DNA of 64,000 bases, taken from Paucilactobacillus hokkaidonensis JCM 18461. GTDB taxonomy: Bacteria; Bacillota; Bacilli; Lactobacillales; Lactobacillaceae. The translations under genes were made by a program, and so were the position numbers. The notes beneath the pieces are model-generated. The model saw only the letters and a list, made by a program, of their open reading frames with translations, had not been told where the DNA came from and ran no database searches. The stretch is from contig NZ_AP014680.1 of assembly GCF_000829395.1 (NCBI RefSeq), forward strand, positions 124,001-188,000, written 5' to 3'. Below, in pieces: positions 52,155-60,943 of the stretch (its first letter is position 1; each line of letters starts with the position of its first letter).

Positions 52155-52991
52155 TTAAAGTAAAACAGCTGCAAGCGTTGTTCCGAATCCTTCTTGTTTT
52201 TGGGCATAGCCAAGATGAGCACCCGGAATATTGTAGATAGTAACATCCCAATATTTAGCTAAGAAATCATTGACATCTTGTGGATATGAGCCACGAGAAT
52301 CGGTGCCATCTAATAAGCTGATTCGATCACGATATTGTTTTAGTTGATCAATATCAATTTTGCGACTAGTGTATTGACGAATTTCATATTGGAACCAGTA
52401 TTTCATTCCTTTGACGGCAGGATCTTCGTTACCATCTAAACTAACAGCGGGTTTGGACATTGCCTTAGCATCCATATCAGAAATCCGCATTGCTTTACCA
52501 AACTTTTGCATTGCGACACCCATGTTTTGCTCAAAAGCTGCTTTAACGATTTCGTTGTTGTCTGCCTGGTCCTGCTTAGCAGTTGGTAAGAAGCTATTAA
52601 TTGGTGGTTCATGGAATACGATTCGTTTTACGATATTAGGATAATCTTGCAATGTTTCCATGGCAACGATTGATCCGGAGCTGGTTCCCATGATATAAAC
52701 GGGTTCGTTTGGACTTAGTTCCTTAGCTAACGCTGCAACATCAGTAGCATCAGTTTTAATTCGGTAAGTACTATCAATATTTTCAGCTTCTGGTGGCAGT
52801 GGTTTGGTTAGTTCACTTTTACCATAACCACGGCGGTCAAACATCACAACTTTAAATTTATCTTGCATAAATTTGGCCGCTTGCCCAAAGATATTTCCGG
52901 TACCGTTAGCACCAGGGATAAAAATAAATACTGGACCTTCACCTAATGTTTCATAATATAATTTTGCATCGTCTCGATTTAAATAACTCAT
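52155..52991 (-). CDS. Alpha/beta hydrolase
   Basis: 278 residues. Oxyanion-loop FIPGANGTGN, nucleophile MGTSSGSIVA (GxSxG), and C-terminal His in IPGAHLGYAQ. It is co-transcribed with the amidohydrolase (17-base gap). With the divergent TetR and quinone oxidoreductase genes it forms a small catabolic or detoxification cluster of unknown substrate. Confidence 0.85.
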   Translation of the reverse strand: MSYLNRDDAKLYYETLGEGPVFIFIPGANGTGNIFGQAAKFMQDKFKVVMFDRRGYGKSELTKPLPPEAENIDSTYRIKTDATDVAALAKELSPNEPVYIMGTSSGSIVAMETLQDYPNIVKRIVFHEPPINSFLPTAKQDQADNNEIVKAAFEQNMGVAMQKFGKAMRISDMDAKAMSKPAVSLDGNEDPAVKGMKYWFQYEIRQYTSRKIDIDQLKQYRDRISLLDGTDSRGSYPQDVNDFLAKYWDVTIYNIPGAHLGYAQKQEGFGTTLAAVLL

Positions 52992-53014
52992 AATGAACCT
53001 CCTATTTTGTAAGA

Positions 53015-53125
53015 GTGTTAATTCAACCGGTTAGTGTTCGTAAGCTAAGTTAACTATCTCGTATTCGCGTTTTTGGCGAGCAGGAGATAGTTGACTTAGC
53101 TCTAGAACCCTGGTTGAATTAACAC
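53015..53125 (+). repeat. Structured repeat copy F
   Basis: AGA, GTGTTAATTCAACC ... GGTTGAATTAACAC (perfect 14-bp stem), then GTTTCAA. CGGTTAG overlaps the left arm edge, as in copies A and E. The inner stem pairs AGCTAAGT.AACTATCTC with GGAGATAGTT.ACTTAGCT. It lies in the leader of the hydrolase gene. Confidence 0.78.
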
Positions 53126-53181
53126 GTTTCAACTATAATAAATGCGATGAGCCATACTTGCTAACTCATGAAATGTAGTAT

Positions 53182-53200
53182 AAACTCATGATATGAGTTT
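53182..53200. promoter_or_regulatory. TetR operator candidate
   Basis: AAACTCATGATATGAGTTT, 19 bp, perfect dyad with 3 central bases. A further half-site AACTCATGA is at 53163-53171. It lies 33 bases before the tetR start in the divergent region. Confidence 0.65.
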
Positions 53201-53232
53201 TGCAACTAAAAAGTTTTTGAAGAGGTGACCTA

Positions 53233-53784
53233 ATGAAAAAAGGGAGTTTAAATCGACAAGTTGTGCTAGAGCAGGCCTTACTACGAGCAAGCGAGGGTGG
53301 TTTTAGTAAATTAACTTACAATGGATTAGCACGCTCATTAAATGTCCAACCACAATCACTTTATCGTTATGTGGATAATATTGCTGATGTTAAGGGCGGC
53401 GTAGTAGCACTATATATTAAAAAATTAACGGAAAGTTTATATCACGATTTGCTACCGTATTCAGGAAAAGAGGCGTTGCATCAATTAGCGGTTTTGTTTG
53501 TTTCATATACTGCAGTCGGCTTGCCATTTACGGATATGGTGGGGGGCTTAACAGCCTACGCCAATGACCAACATGTTAAACAAGAAATGGATCAATTACG
53601 TGATCTATCAACTAAATTAGTTGCAGCAGTGACGAATGATAAAGAGAACATTGATAAGAATGAACAATTATTCTTGAACTTCATTGTTGGAAACCTAGCT
53701 TTAGTAACGGCTGGAGCACCTGATAAGATTGAAAACCATAAAATCTTTGAAGAAAATATTGATCGATTGTTGAGCTTATTTTAG
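53233..53784 (+). CDS. TetR-family regulator
   Basis: 183 residues. N-terminal HTH: FSKLTYNGLARSLNVQPQSLYRYVDNIADVKGGV. Helical C-terminal domain resembling TetR_C/WHG types (LFVSYTAVGLPFTDMVGGLTAYAND). ATG after AGAGGTG. It precedes the oxidoreductase gene by 17 bases and is divergent from the hydrolase operon, so it probably controls both. Confidence 0.87.
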   Translation: MKKGSLNRQVVLEQALLRASEGGFSKLTYNGLARSLNVQPQSLYRYVDNIADVKGGVVALYIKKLTESLYHDLLPYSGKEALHQLAVLFVSYTAVGLPFTDMVGGLTAYANDQHVKQEMDQLRDLSTKLVAAVTNDKENIDKNEQLFLNFIVGNLALVTAGAPDKIENHKIFEENIDRLLSLF

Positions 53785-53801
53785 GTAGGGAGGATAAAAT
53801 A

Positions 53802-54758
53802 ATGAAAGCGATAGTATTGAGCAATCCTGGGGATGCCAGCGTATTGGAATATAAAGAAGTGGCAACACCCACAGTGAAACCGGGATGGTCTCTAGTGAAA
53901 ATTAAAGGTTTTGGAATTAACCGTTCTGAGATTTTTACCCGTAATGGATGGTCGCCCAGTGTGAAACTACCCCGCATTTTAGGAATTGAAGGAGTTGGTG
54001 AAATCGCTGAAACAAGTGATCCAACTCGATTACCACAGGGGCAAAAAGTTGCCTCGATTATGGGTGGAATGGGACGTGTTTTTGATGGCAGTTACGCTGA
54101 GTATGCACTCTTGCCCAACAAGCACATTTATCCAGTGTCTACTAGACTAGATTGGGCAGATTTTGCTGCCATTCCAGAAACATATTTTACGGCCTATGGT
54201 TCATTATTAAATTTAAAGTTAAACGAAAATGAAACGTTGCTTATCAGAGGGGCAACAAGTGGGGTCGGAGTTGCTGCCGTCAAATTAGCTAAAGCAATGG
54301 TTCCAAGCATAAAAGTAACTGGAACAACCAGAAATCTTGCTAAAACTGATGATTTAAAACAAGCGGGTTTTGATGATGTAATTGAGGACAAAGACAATCA
54401 ATTACAAACAAACGGCCAACACTTTGATAAAATATTGGAATTGGTCGGATCGTTGACGCTGAATGACTCCATGAGCATGGTTAATGAAGGTGGTATTTTG
54501 TGTACTACTGGCGAGCTTGGCGGTATTTGGAATATTAAAGACTTTAGTCCCATTGGTGTAATTCCGTCAGGCGCTTATCTAACTGTTTTTAGCTCCGGAA
54601 GTGTTACTGAAGAAAAATTTAATGCGATGCTTAAGGTGATTGATGATCATAACGTAAATGTTGCACCAACCAAAACATTTGATTTGGAACATACCGGCGC
54701 TGCACAAGCATTCTTGGATAGTAAGGGCAGTTTTGGCAAAGTTGTTGTTTTACCTTAA
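53802..54758 (+). CDS. MDR-family NADPH:quinone oxidoreductase-like (zinc-free)
   Basis: 318 residues. GroES-like N-terminal domain (KIKGFGINRSEIFTRNGW, ILGIEGVGEI) and Rossmann domain with LLIRGATSGVGVAAVKLAKAM. The structural-zinc Cys cluster of alcohol dehydrogenases is absent, so it fits QOR or enone reductases. Same transcription unit as tetR. Confidence 0.87.
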   Translation: MKAIVLSNPGDASVLEYKEVATPTVKPGWSLVKIKGFGINRSEIFTRNGWSPSVKLPRILGIEGVGEIAETSDPTRLPQGQKVASIMGGMGRVFDGSYAEYALLPNKHIYPVSTRLDWADFAAIPETYFTAYGSLLNLKLNENETLLIRGATSGVGVAAVKLAKAMVPSIKVTGTTRNLAKTDDLKQAGFDDVIEDKDNQLQTNGQHFDKILELVGSLTLNDSMSMVNEGGILCTTGELGGIWNIKDFSPIGVIPSGAYLTVFSSGSVTEEKFNAMLKVIDDHNVNVAPTKTFDLEHTGAAQAFLDSKGSFGKVVVLP

Positions 54759-54782
54759 TTGTAAATTATTTTGAGCCGTGTA

Positions 54783-54830
54783 AAAAAGAATCCAAGTAGG
54801 CCTGAATTACAGATCTATTTGGATTCTTTT
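54783..54830. terminator. Bidirectional terminator
   Basis: AAAAGAATCCAAGTAG ... CTATTTGGATTCTTTT between convergent oxidoreductase and alarmone synthetase genes. Confidence 0.8.
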
Positions 54831-54837
54831 AGTAGCT

Positions 54838-55521
54838 TTACGATAATGCTTGATGAATTTCTTGCATATGTTTTTCAATATCGGCAAGCTCACTTGCGTA
54901 TGATTTCAGATCTGGACTGTATTTTTCAATTAGCTGAGGATCAGTCTTGGTTTTATAACGTAGTTTGTGTTCCAGACTAGCCCACATATCCATTCCTTCA
55001 GTTCTAATTTGAACTTCAACCGGAGCACTTTGAACTCCATCAGACTGAAATACAGGCACTGAAACGACTAGGTGGAGACTGCGATATCCGCTTTCCTTTG
55101 GATTTTTGATGTAATCTTTTCGTTTAATCAAAGTCACATCACTTTGCTGCAACAATGTTTTTTCAATGTAATAAACATCATTGAGATAGTTAGTGACCAC
55201 ACGGATTCCCGCAATATCGAATATATTTCCTTCAATACTGTCGATATTAACCGGGAGGCCTTTACTTTCTACCTTACGTTTTAAGCTAGAAACTTCCTTC
55301 ATGCGGTTTTCCATGTGATGGATCGGATTATGCGAGTATTTGAACTGAAATTCACTATCAAGGTTTTCCAACTTAGTACTAATTTCGTTGGAACCTTCAT
55401 AGCAGAGGTGATAGTAGTTAGCAAATCTTTCAAGGCCGTGAAGATCTTGTTGACCAGAAATTTCCTGAAAACTTTCCAGTGCTTTATTTAAGTTAAAAAA
55501 ATTAGGTCGTGGTGAGTTCAA
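54838..55521 (-). CDS. Small alarmone synthetase (RelQ/RelP type)
   Basis: 227 residues, synthetase domain only. Motifs: HHMENRMKEVSSLKRKVESKG (ATP site), IEGNIFDIAGIRVVTNY, ESGYRSLHLVVSVPV and VEVQIRTEGMDMWASLEHKLRYK. It makes (p)ppGpp from GTP/GDP and ATP without a hydrolase domain, adding to the main Rel enzyme. Confidence 0.92.
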   Translation of the reverse strand: MNSPRPNFFNLNKALESFQEISGQQDLHGLERFANYYHLCYEGSNEISTKLENLDSEFQFKYSHNPIHHMENRMKEVSSLKRKVESKGLPVNIDSIEGNIFDIAGIRVVTNYLNDVYYIEKTLLQQSDVTLIKRKDYIKNPKESGYRSLHLVVSVPVFQSDGVQSAPVEVQIRTEGMDMWASLEHKLRYKTKTDPQLIEKYSPDLKSYASELADIEKHMQEIHQALS

Positions 55522-55615
55522 TTGACTGCTCCTTAATGAATTATTTTTAATGTTTAAACTGGTGAAATATTATGCCTTATATTTATGTGCGTCAAACTAT
55601 TTACACAAAGGTTAT

Positions 55616-56083
55616 TCATATGCTAATTTCAATAATTTTAACTTGATACTTTCCACTTGGCGCCAAAATGGTGACAGTTGCACCAACTTTTTTATTTGAT
55701 AATGCTTTACCAAGCGGTGAATCAAAGGCTAGTTTTTGTTCAGCTAAATTAGCTTCTTGTTTACCCACTATTTGATATGTGGTTTGTGAATGATCATCTA
55801 AAAATTCGATAGTCACTGTTTTACCTATTTCAATGATTGAATTATTGCTGGGAGAGACAATTTGAGCGTATTGGAGTTGTTTATTTAAAAAACGCAAACG
55901 ACTTTCCACCCGACGGAGATCACGCTTAGCGGAACTGTATTCGGCATTTTCTGATAGATCACCCAGTGCACGTGCTTCTTGGAGCGCCTTAATCTTGGCC
56001 GGGCGACCCAATTTTAATTGTTCAATTTCCGTTTCGATTTCTTGATAACCAGTTTTTGTCATTTTATTGAAGTATGGTTGCAT
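55616..56083 (-). CDS. greA: Transcription elongation factor GreA
   Basis: 155 residues from ATG 56083 after GGAGGAG. N-terminal coiled coil (MTKTGYQEIETEIEQLKLGRPAKIKALQEARALGDLSENAEYSSAKRDL region with the acidic tip DLSENAEY) and C-terminal FKBP-like domain ending APSGKYQVKII. It rescues backtracked RNA polymerase. Possibly a second copy, as the main greA usually sits elsewhere; that cannot be checked here. Confidence 0.9.
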   Translation of the reverse strand: MQPYFNKMTKTGYQEIETEIEQLKLGRPAKIKALQEARALGDLSENAEYSSAKRDLRRVESRLRFLNKQLQYAQIVSPSNNSIIEIGKTVTIEFLDDHSQTTYQIVGKQEANLAEQKLAFDSPLGKALSNKKVGATVTILAPSGKYQVKIIEISI

Positions 56084-56149
56084 GAAAAAAATCTCCTCCT
56101 GCTTCGTCAATTATATGATAAATTGACAATTTTGGAAGAGATTAGGTGA

Positions 56150-57694
56150 TTATTTAGGTAAATAATCAAATGAATTAAACTGTGCTTTGGCACGATTCTT
56201 TTGTGCCATATCAATTACGTCCAAGGCAATGAAATTGCCTGTAAAGCCACCAGATAGGAAGCCCAATGCAACATTATCTTTAACGGTTGTCGTCGTTTTC
56301 CCATCTACAATTTCAAACTTTCCTAGTAGTTCATCAACATCAATTTTTAATGTAAATGTATGGTTCTTGACCGCTATCGGATCATTAATTATGTTGAATT
56401 CACCTTTGACAGATTGTAAAAGGCGGACACATTTACCGACTTTTTCGTCATATGTGATTGCAAGAAACAGGTAGTTATCGATATCAAGATAAAGTGCCAT
56501 TCCGGCAAGTTGCATATAGCTAATTGGACTAAAACTAAGTTCAGTTGTTGCCTGAAACTTAAAGTCTGTTTGTCGTTTGCCAATCAAATGCTGATCAAAA
56601 GTAGATTGTGGTGACTCGCCACCAGTAATTTGCAGGTGAGTTTGTTGGCCCATCTTGAGCCAGCTACTGTTTGGCATTACCCGTAAGGTGTTCCAATGCT
56701 GATAATCTAATGAATCGCTTGTAAAATCATCATGAAATTCATGGGGCATACTAGTTACCTGCGTGTCACTAGAAACTTCGTAATAGTCGGAAGGTTGATT
56801 AGTACCATTTTTCAAGCGAAGCCAGTCATCTGAAGTCCATTCAATATTTTGAATAGAAGTTTCGCGTCCAAGTAGTGGAAATTCACCTTGCAATGGTCTG
56901 GTCATCAAGTGAGCCATATACCATTCACTGTTAGGACCAGCTACAATACTAGCATGGCCGGAGCATTGCAATAGCAAACTGGCATCATCCTTTGCGGTCA
57001 GCATTGGATTTTTAGGATCTACTTCGTAAGGACCGTTGATGTTTTTGGATCTTGCTACAGTTACCATGTGGCCAGCTTCAGTACCACCTTCAGCTGTTAA
57101 CAAGTAATAATAACCGTTGTGCTTATAAATTTCAGGAGCCTCAGTTTTACGCGCCGAAGTACCATTAAATAAAATTTTTGATTGATCTAATAAATCTAAT
57201 GAAGTTGGATCAAGTTGCTGTATCACAATTCCGGCAGATTTATTGTGAGTTTCTAATCGATAATCCCAGTATTCATTAAGAAAATAAGCTTTGTTGTCAT
57301 CATCGAAAAAGATAGAGGGATCGAAACCGGAACTATTGATATATTTGGGTTTACTCCAAGGACCCATGATGCTATCAGATGTAATAATATAATTATTTAC
57401 ATCCTTGAATGGCACGCGAGTACTTTTTACATCGGTATAAATGACGTAGTATTTACCATTGTGATATGCTGCAAATGGTGCCCAGATAGAGCATCCGCGA
57501 CCATTACCACGTAAATCAGTATCGGTTAGAATTGAAGTCTTATAATTCCAGTTGACCATATCTTTTGACTCATATACTCTGATTCCAGGAACAAATTCAA
57601 AGGTAGAGACGAGAATATAATAGGATTCTTTTCCTTTAAACAGACATGGATCGGGGTTGAATCCTGCTAATACAGGATTATTTATTTTGGCCAT
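56150..57694 (-). CDS. GH43 beta-xylosidase/arabinofuranosidase 2
   Basis: 514 residues, related to the first XynB but clearly diverged. Catalytic Asp in GFNPDPCLF, Asp in GFDPSIFFDDD, general acid Glu in KTEAPEIYKHNGYYYL. C-terminal sandwich from about 310. Cytoplasmic. It follows a GPH symporter by 34 bases, copying the gene pair at 41-44.5 kb. Xylosidase or arabinofuranosidase action cannot be separated. Confidence 0.9.
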   Translation of the reverse strand: MAKINNPVLAGFNPDPCLFKGKESYYILVSTFEFVPGIRVYESKDMVNWNYKTSILTDTDLRGNGRGCSIWAPFAAYHNGKYYVIYTDVKSTRVPFKDVNNYIITSDSIMGPWSKPKYINSSGFDPSIFFDDDNKAYFLNEYWDYRLETHNKSAGIVIQQLDPTSLDLLDQSKILFNGTSARKTEAPEIYKHNGYYYLLTAEGGTEAGHMVTVARSKNINGPYEVDPKNPMLTAKDDASLLLQCSGHASIVAGPNSEWYMAHLMTRPLQGEFPLLGRETSIQNIEWTSDDWLRLKNGTNQPSDYYEVSSDTQVTSMPHEFHDDFTSDSLDYQHWNTLRVMPNSSWLKMGQQTHLQITGGESPQSTFDQHLIGKRQTDFKFQATTELSFSPISYMQLAGMALYLDIDNYLFLAITYDEKVGKCVRLLQSVKGEFNIINDPIAVKNHTFTLKIDVDELLGKFEIVDGKTTTTVKDNVALGFLSGGFTGNFIALDVIDMAQKNRAKAQFNSFDYLPK

Positions 57695-57728
57695 TGTATT
57701 TCACTCTTTTCTCCATGCATTTTGGTAC

Positions 57729-59126
57729 TTAATTTTCTTCTGATTCCATTTCTTTTGCATTGCGTGCTTGTAATTCAGCAGAAATTTTTGCGTAAGTGTC
57801 CTTGTCTAAATTGTAGAACTTCATTGAAAAGATAGCGATAAAGTAAATAACGATTGGGACAATGGTAGTAGCGATAACGATTCCGTTAATAGCGCCAGCA
57901 CTTTGATGTTTAACACCTTCAACGTAACCTGACATTGAAAGAACTAGCCCGGGAATCATACCACCTAATGCGTTACCACACTTGAAGACAAATCCAATGA
58001 TGGCGTAAATCATACCACCCATTCGTTTGTTGGTTTTCCATTCGCCGTATTCAACGGTTTCTGGAATTAATGCCCACATGTAAGCACTAATCATTCCATT
58101 ACCAACAGAAGCAATCCCACGTGAAATCAAGATTAGAGTAATCCACTCTGGTTTGCAGAAGAATAATCCTGCCATACCAATGATATCAGCAGAAACTGAA
58201 AGAATGATTAATTGGAACTTGGATAGTTTTCTGGCTAACCAAGGGATCATCGGAATAAATAGAAGTGCGGGCAACGTACCTGCTAATGAGTACCACTTAA
58301 CTAAATCAGCACGGCCAACGAAATATGTTACATAATAAATACCGGTTGAACTAACAATCGATTTAACACCGTAAATAACAAAGAAAAAGATTGCTAATAC
58401 TACTAATGGTCGGTTAACTCTAAACTGAGTCCAGATGTCTTTAACAGAAATTTTTAAATGGTTAGCGGGTGTTTTAACTCGTTCGTGAGTGGAGGCAAAA
58501 CAAATCAGTAGTAGCAAACCACCAATTGTCCCCATAATTACCATTGTTAACTGCCAAGCTTTTGATAATCCAACAGATTTAGTCATTAAATCAGCTAGGA
58601 ATGGTACACCGAAAGCAACGATAACTTGTCCTACGTTTGCTAAGAATGTACGAAATGTGGTTAAACTAACTGATTCTTGTTGATCGTTTGTCATAGCAGA
58701 GGTTAAAGCACCATAAGGAACATTAACAAGTGTGTAACAAACCGAAAGCAAAATATAGGTTGCATAAGCATATAGTAATTTGCTTGCTCCGTGGAGCGAT
58801 GGCGTTGAAAAACATAGAACGGCTAATACTGCGAATGGAATGGCACCATAGAGCAGAAACGGGCGATAACGTCCGAATCGGGTACTAGTGTGGTCAATGA
58901 TAAATCCTGCAATAGGATCAGAAAATGCATCAATGAATCTAACAATCAGGAACATTAATGCAGCTGCTCCAGCACTAATACCGAACACATCAGTGTAAAA
59001 GAATAACAGATAACTTGAGATACTAGCATAAACTAAGTTACAGGCCATATCTCCTAACCCGAAACCAACTTTTTCGCCAACTGAGATATTACCAATTGGG
59101 CGAATCTTTTTGGTACTTGCATCCAT
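57729..59126 (-). CDS. GPH-family glycoside:cation symporter 2
   Basis: 465 residues, 12 TM segments. GDMACNLVYASISSYLLFFY, VRFIDAFSDPIAGFIIDHTS, TLVNVPYGALTSAMTND and ALIPETVEYGEWKTNKR are the GPH landmarks. Expected to import a xyloside or arabinoside for the downstream GH43 enzyme. ATG after GAGGAGG. The promoter carries cre and LacI-type sites. Confidence 0.9.
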   Translation of the reverse strand: MDASTKKIRPIGNISVGEKVGFGLGDMACNLVYASISSYLLFFYTDVFGISAGAAALMFLIVRFIDAFSDPIAGFIIDHTSTRFGRYRPFLLYGAIPFAVLAVLCFSTPSLHGASKLLYAYATYILLSVCYTLVNVPYGALTSAMTNDQQESVSLTTFRTFLANVGQVIVAFGVPFLADLMTKSVGLSKAWQLTMVIMGTIGGLLLLICFASTHERVKTPANHLKISVKDIWTQFRVNRPLVVLAIFFFVIYGVKSIVSSTGIYYVTYFVGRADLVKWYSLAGTLPALLFIPMIPWLARKLSKFQLIILSVSADIIGMAGLFFCKPEWITLILISRGIASVGNGMISAYMWALIPETVEYGEWKTNKRMGGMIYAIIGFVFKCGNALGGMIPGLVLSMSGYVEGVKHQSAGAINGIVIATTIVPIVIYFIAIFSMKFYNLDKDTYAKISAELQARNAKEMESEEN

Positions 59127-59159
59127 AATAAGTCCTCCTCATATACAATAGCAAAATAA

Positions 59160-59230
59160 TAAAAGCGCTTTCAATACACGATAAAAAAATAACAGAGCTC
59201 CGTTATTATAAAAATGTTAGCGTTAACATT
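59160..59230 (-). promoter_or_regulatory. cre and LacI-type operators of the second module
   Basis: TAAAAGCGCTTTCA at 59160-59173 is one base from cre. AATGTTAGCGTTAACATT at 59213-59230 is an 18-bp palindrome fitting both cre and the LacI operators near 60.6 and 60.9 kb. Both lie between the LacI gene and the symporter start. Confidence 0.65.
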
Positions 59231-59373
59231 TTTATCAAGTACATCCTATCACAAATTAATTAACTGTTCAATATACTTTTGTATATTTATTTAATTGCTT
59301 TATAGAATGTTGATATGTAGGAGAATTATGAAATATATTAATATGAAATCAGACTAAAAAATTATAAATGAAA

Positions 59374-59413
59374 AATCACCATTGGATGTTATCGTTAACA
59401 TCCAATGGTGATT
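59374..59413 (-). terminator. Terminator of the lacI-type gene
   Basis: AATCACCATTGGATGTTA-ACGA-TAACATCCAATGGTGATT followed by TTTT on the minus strand, a near-perfect 18-bp stem. Confidence 0.85.
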
Positions 59414-59426
59414 GGTAACACTAAAT

Positions 59427-60437
59427 TTATTTAATATTTGCTAGAGATTCACGAATGATTAATTTTGGTTGTAGGACAACCGAAGTTTGTGGATTATCAT
59501 TATCTGTTTCGTCATTAATGATCGAAATTAATTTTTTGATTGCCATATTCGACATTAACCCGATTGGATTAGAGACCGTGGTTAATGCCGGTGTACTAAT
59601 TTTTGAATAGTCTACATTATCAAATCCGATAATTGAAATATCATTCGGCACATTAATATTATTTTCATAACATGCACGTATTGCTCCAACAGCCATATCA
59701 TCATTAGCACAAACTATGCATGTGGGACGTTGATCGGTTGGTAATTCTAGAATTTCTTCCATTAAGACCTGCCCACTCTCTGGACTGTAATCACCCATTT
59801 TGATGGCAGCAGGTTCTAAGGATAATGCGTTGATTGCACAGCCCGTCTCAACTGCTCTTCGCCTCTTAATGGAAGCAACAAATTCTGGTCGACCACCAAT
59901 CATCCCAATAGATTTATGGCCGTTTTCAGCGATTAATTTGATTTCTTCAAGAATTCCAGTTTCATCGTCACTGTAGATATTATAAATATCATCGTTATCA
60001 ATTGGTCTAAGTATTACCACTGAGGGAATGTGGTTGTCCTTTAGTTGATAAATAAATGTATCGTCGGCAGTAGATTGGCTGACAACGATAACACCATCGA
60101 ATCTGTTTTTAACCTTTTGATTAAAATCGGTAATTCTGTCGATTCCCTCCACTGATAATAGATAGTTGTCAGGTAAGCCGTCATGAATATTACTTAAAAT
60201 ATCAGATAAAAAAGTTGACATGTTAGTATGAATACTTGATAAGAATACACCGATGACGAACTTCTTATTGGTTACTAACCCCCGAGCGCTTAGGTTAGGA
60301 GCATAGCCAATATCTTTGGCAATACTAAAAATTTTTTGTCTGGTAGATTCTTTAATTACGGATTTAGGATTATAGGCTCGGGAAACTGTAGTCATTGAGA
60401 CTCCAGCAAGTTTAGCGACTTCTTTAATTGTTACCAA
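59427..60437 (-). CDS. LacI-family regulator
   Basis: 336 residues from TTG 60437, eight bases after GGAG; the GTG at 60446 overlaps that site. HTH: TIKEVAKLAGVSMTTVSRAYN; hinge RQKIFSIAKDIGYAPNLSARGL; periplasmic-binding-like domain with FDGVIVVSQST, IIGFDNVDYSKI. It is divergent from the third symporter/uxaE unit and upstream of the second GH43 module. Palindromes of the same type lie at its own promoter, so it may control all three units. Confidence 0.9.
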   Translation of the reverse strand: MVTIKEVAKLAGVSMTTVSRAYNPKSVIKESTRQKIFSIAKDIGYAPNLSARGLVTNKKFVIGVFLSSIHTNMSTFLSDILSNIHDGLPDNYLLSVEGIDRITDFNQKVKNRFDGVIVVSQSTADDTFIYQLKDNHIPSVVILRPIDNDDIYNIYSDDETGILEEIKLIAENGHKSIGMIGGRPEFVASIKRRRAVETGCAINALSLEPAAIKMGDYSPESGQVLMEEILELPTDQRPTCIVCANDDMAVGAIRACYENNINVPNDISIIGFDNVDYSKISTPALTTVSNPIGLMSNMAIKKLISIINDETDNDNPQTSVVLQPKLIIRESLANIK

Positions 60438-60472
60438 TAAGTTCACTCCAATATGAAAATTTTCGTTTTAAG

Positions 60473-60482
60473 TTAACGTTAA
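60473..60482. promoter_or_regulatory. Operator half of the lacI promoter
   Basis: TTAACGTTAA palindrome 36 bases before the lacI start, the same core as the operators at other promoters of the region. Suggests autoregulation. Confidence 0.45.
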
Positions 60483-60600
60483 ATAACTAAATTAAAAGTG
60501 TCAGGCGTTAATTGTAATGTTAAGTATATCATTTCAGGACAATATTTAAATTGAAATAACTGTATATATTGATATTGATGAACTTTTAATTCAGTTAAAA

Positions 60601-60648
60601 AGTGTAGTGGTGTTTAATGTTACCGGTAACATTAAACACCACTACACT
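60601..60648. promoter_or_regulatory. Perfect 48-bp palindrome with operator core
   Basis: Both arms are 24 bases without mismatch or loop; the left arm starts AGTGTAGTGGTG and ends AATGTTACC. The centre TGTTACCGGTAACA matches cre fully, and TTAATGTTACCGGTAACATTAA is repeated in variant form at 60898-60919. It lies between divergent lacI and the third symporter. Confidence 0.75.
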
Positions 60649-60757
60649 ACGTTTGAATGATCTGAGGCTAAAGTGAATTTGTGATCAATTGCTATTATCA
60701 CTTGATATAATTTTAAAAAATAAATGTGATTATCAAAAAGATTTTATTAAAAGGTTG

Positions 60758-60798
60758 TTGACAAAATCTTTATATGCACTAAAATGAAACCGTTAACA
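60758..60798 (+). promoter_or_regulatory. Promoter of the symporter-uxaE unit with cre
   Basis: TTGACA (60758-60763), 16-bp spacer, TAAAAT (60780-60785). A full cre match, TGAAACCGTTAACA, starts at 60785, so CcpA would block initiation. The leader to 60943 is long (about 150 bases). Confidence 0.75.
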
Positions 60799-60897
60799 AA
60801 AACTAATTAGATTTTCGAGACGCGTCGATTAATTTACAATTTACTTTTTGTTATTTTAAATAATTTATTCACAACTGATTTGTTTTTTATTTATCGT

Positions 60898-60919
60898 TTA
60901 ATGTTACCGTGTGCATTAA
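60898..60919. promoter_or_regulatory. LacI-type operator in the leader
   Basis: TTAATGTTACCGTGTGCATTAA, perfect outer arms TTAATG/CATTAA, 25 bases before the symporter start. Close to the centre of the 48-bp palindrome. Confidence 0.6.
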
Positions 60920-60943
60920 GCGACTTTAAAAGGGAGTGACAAA

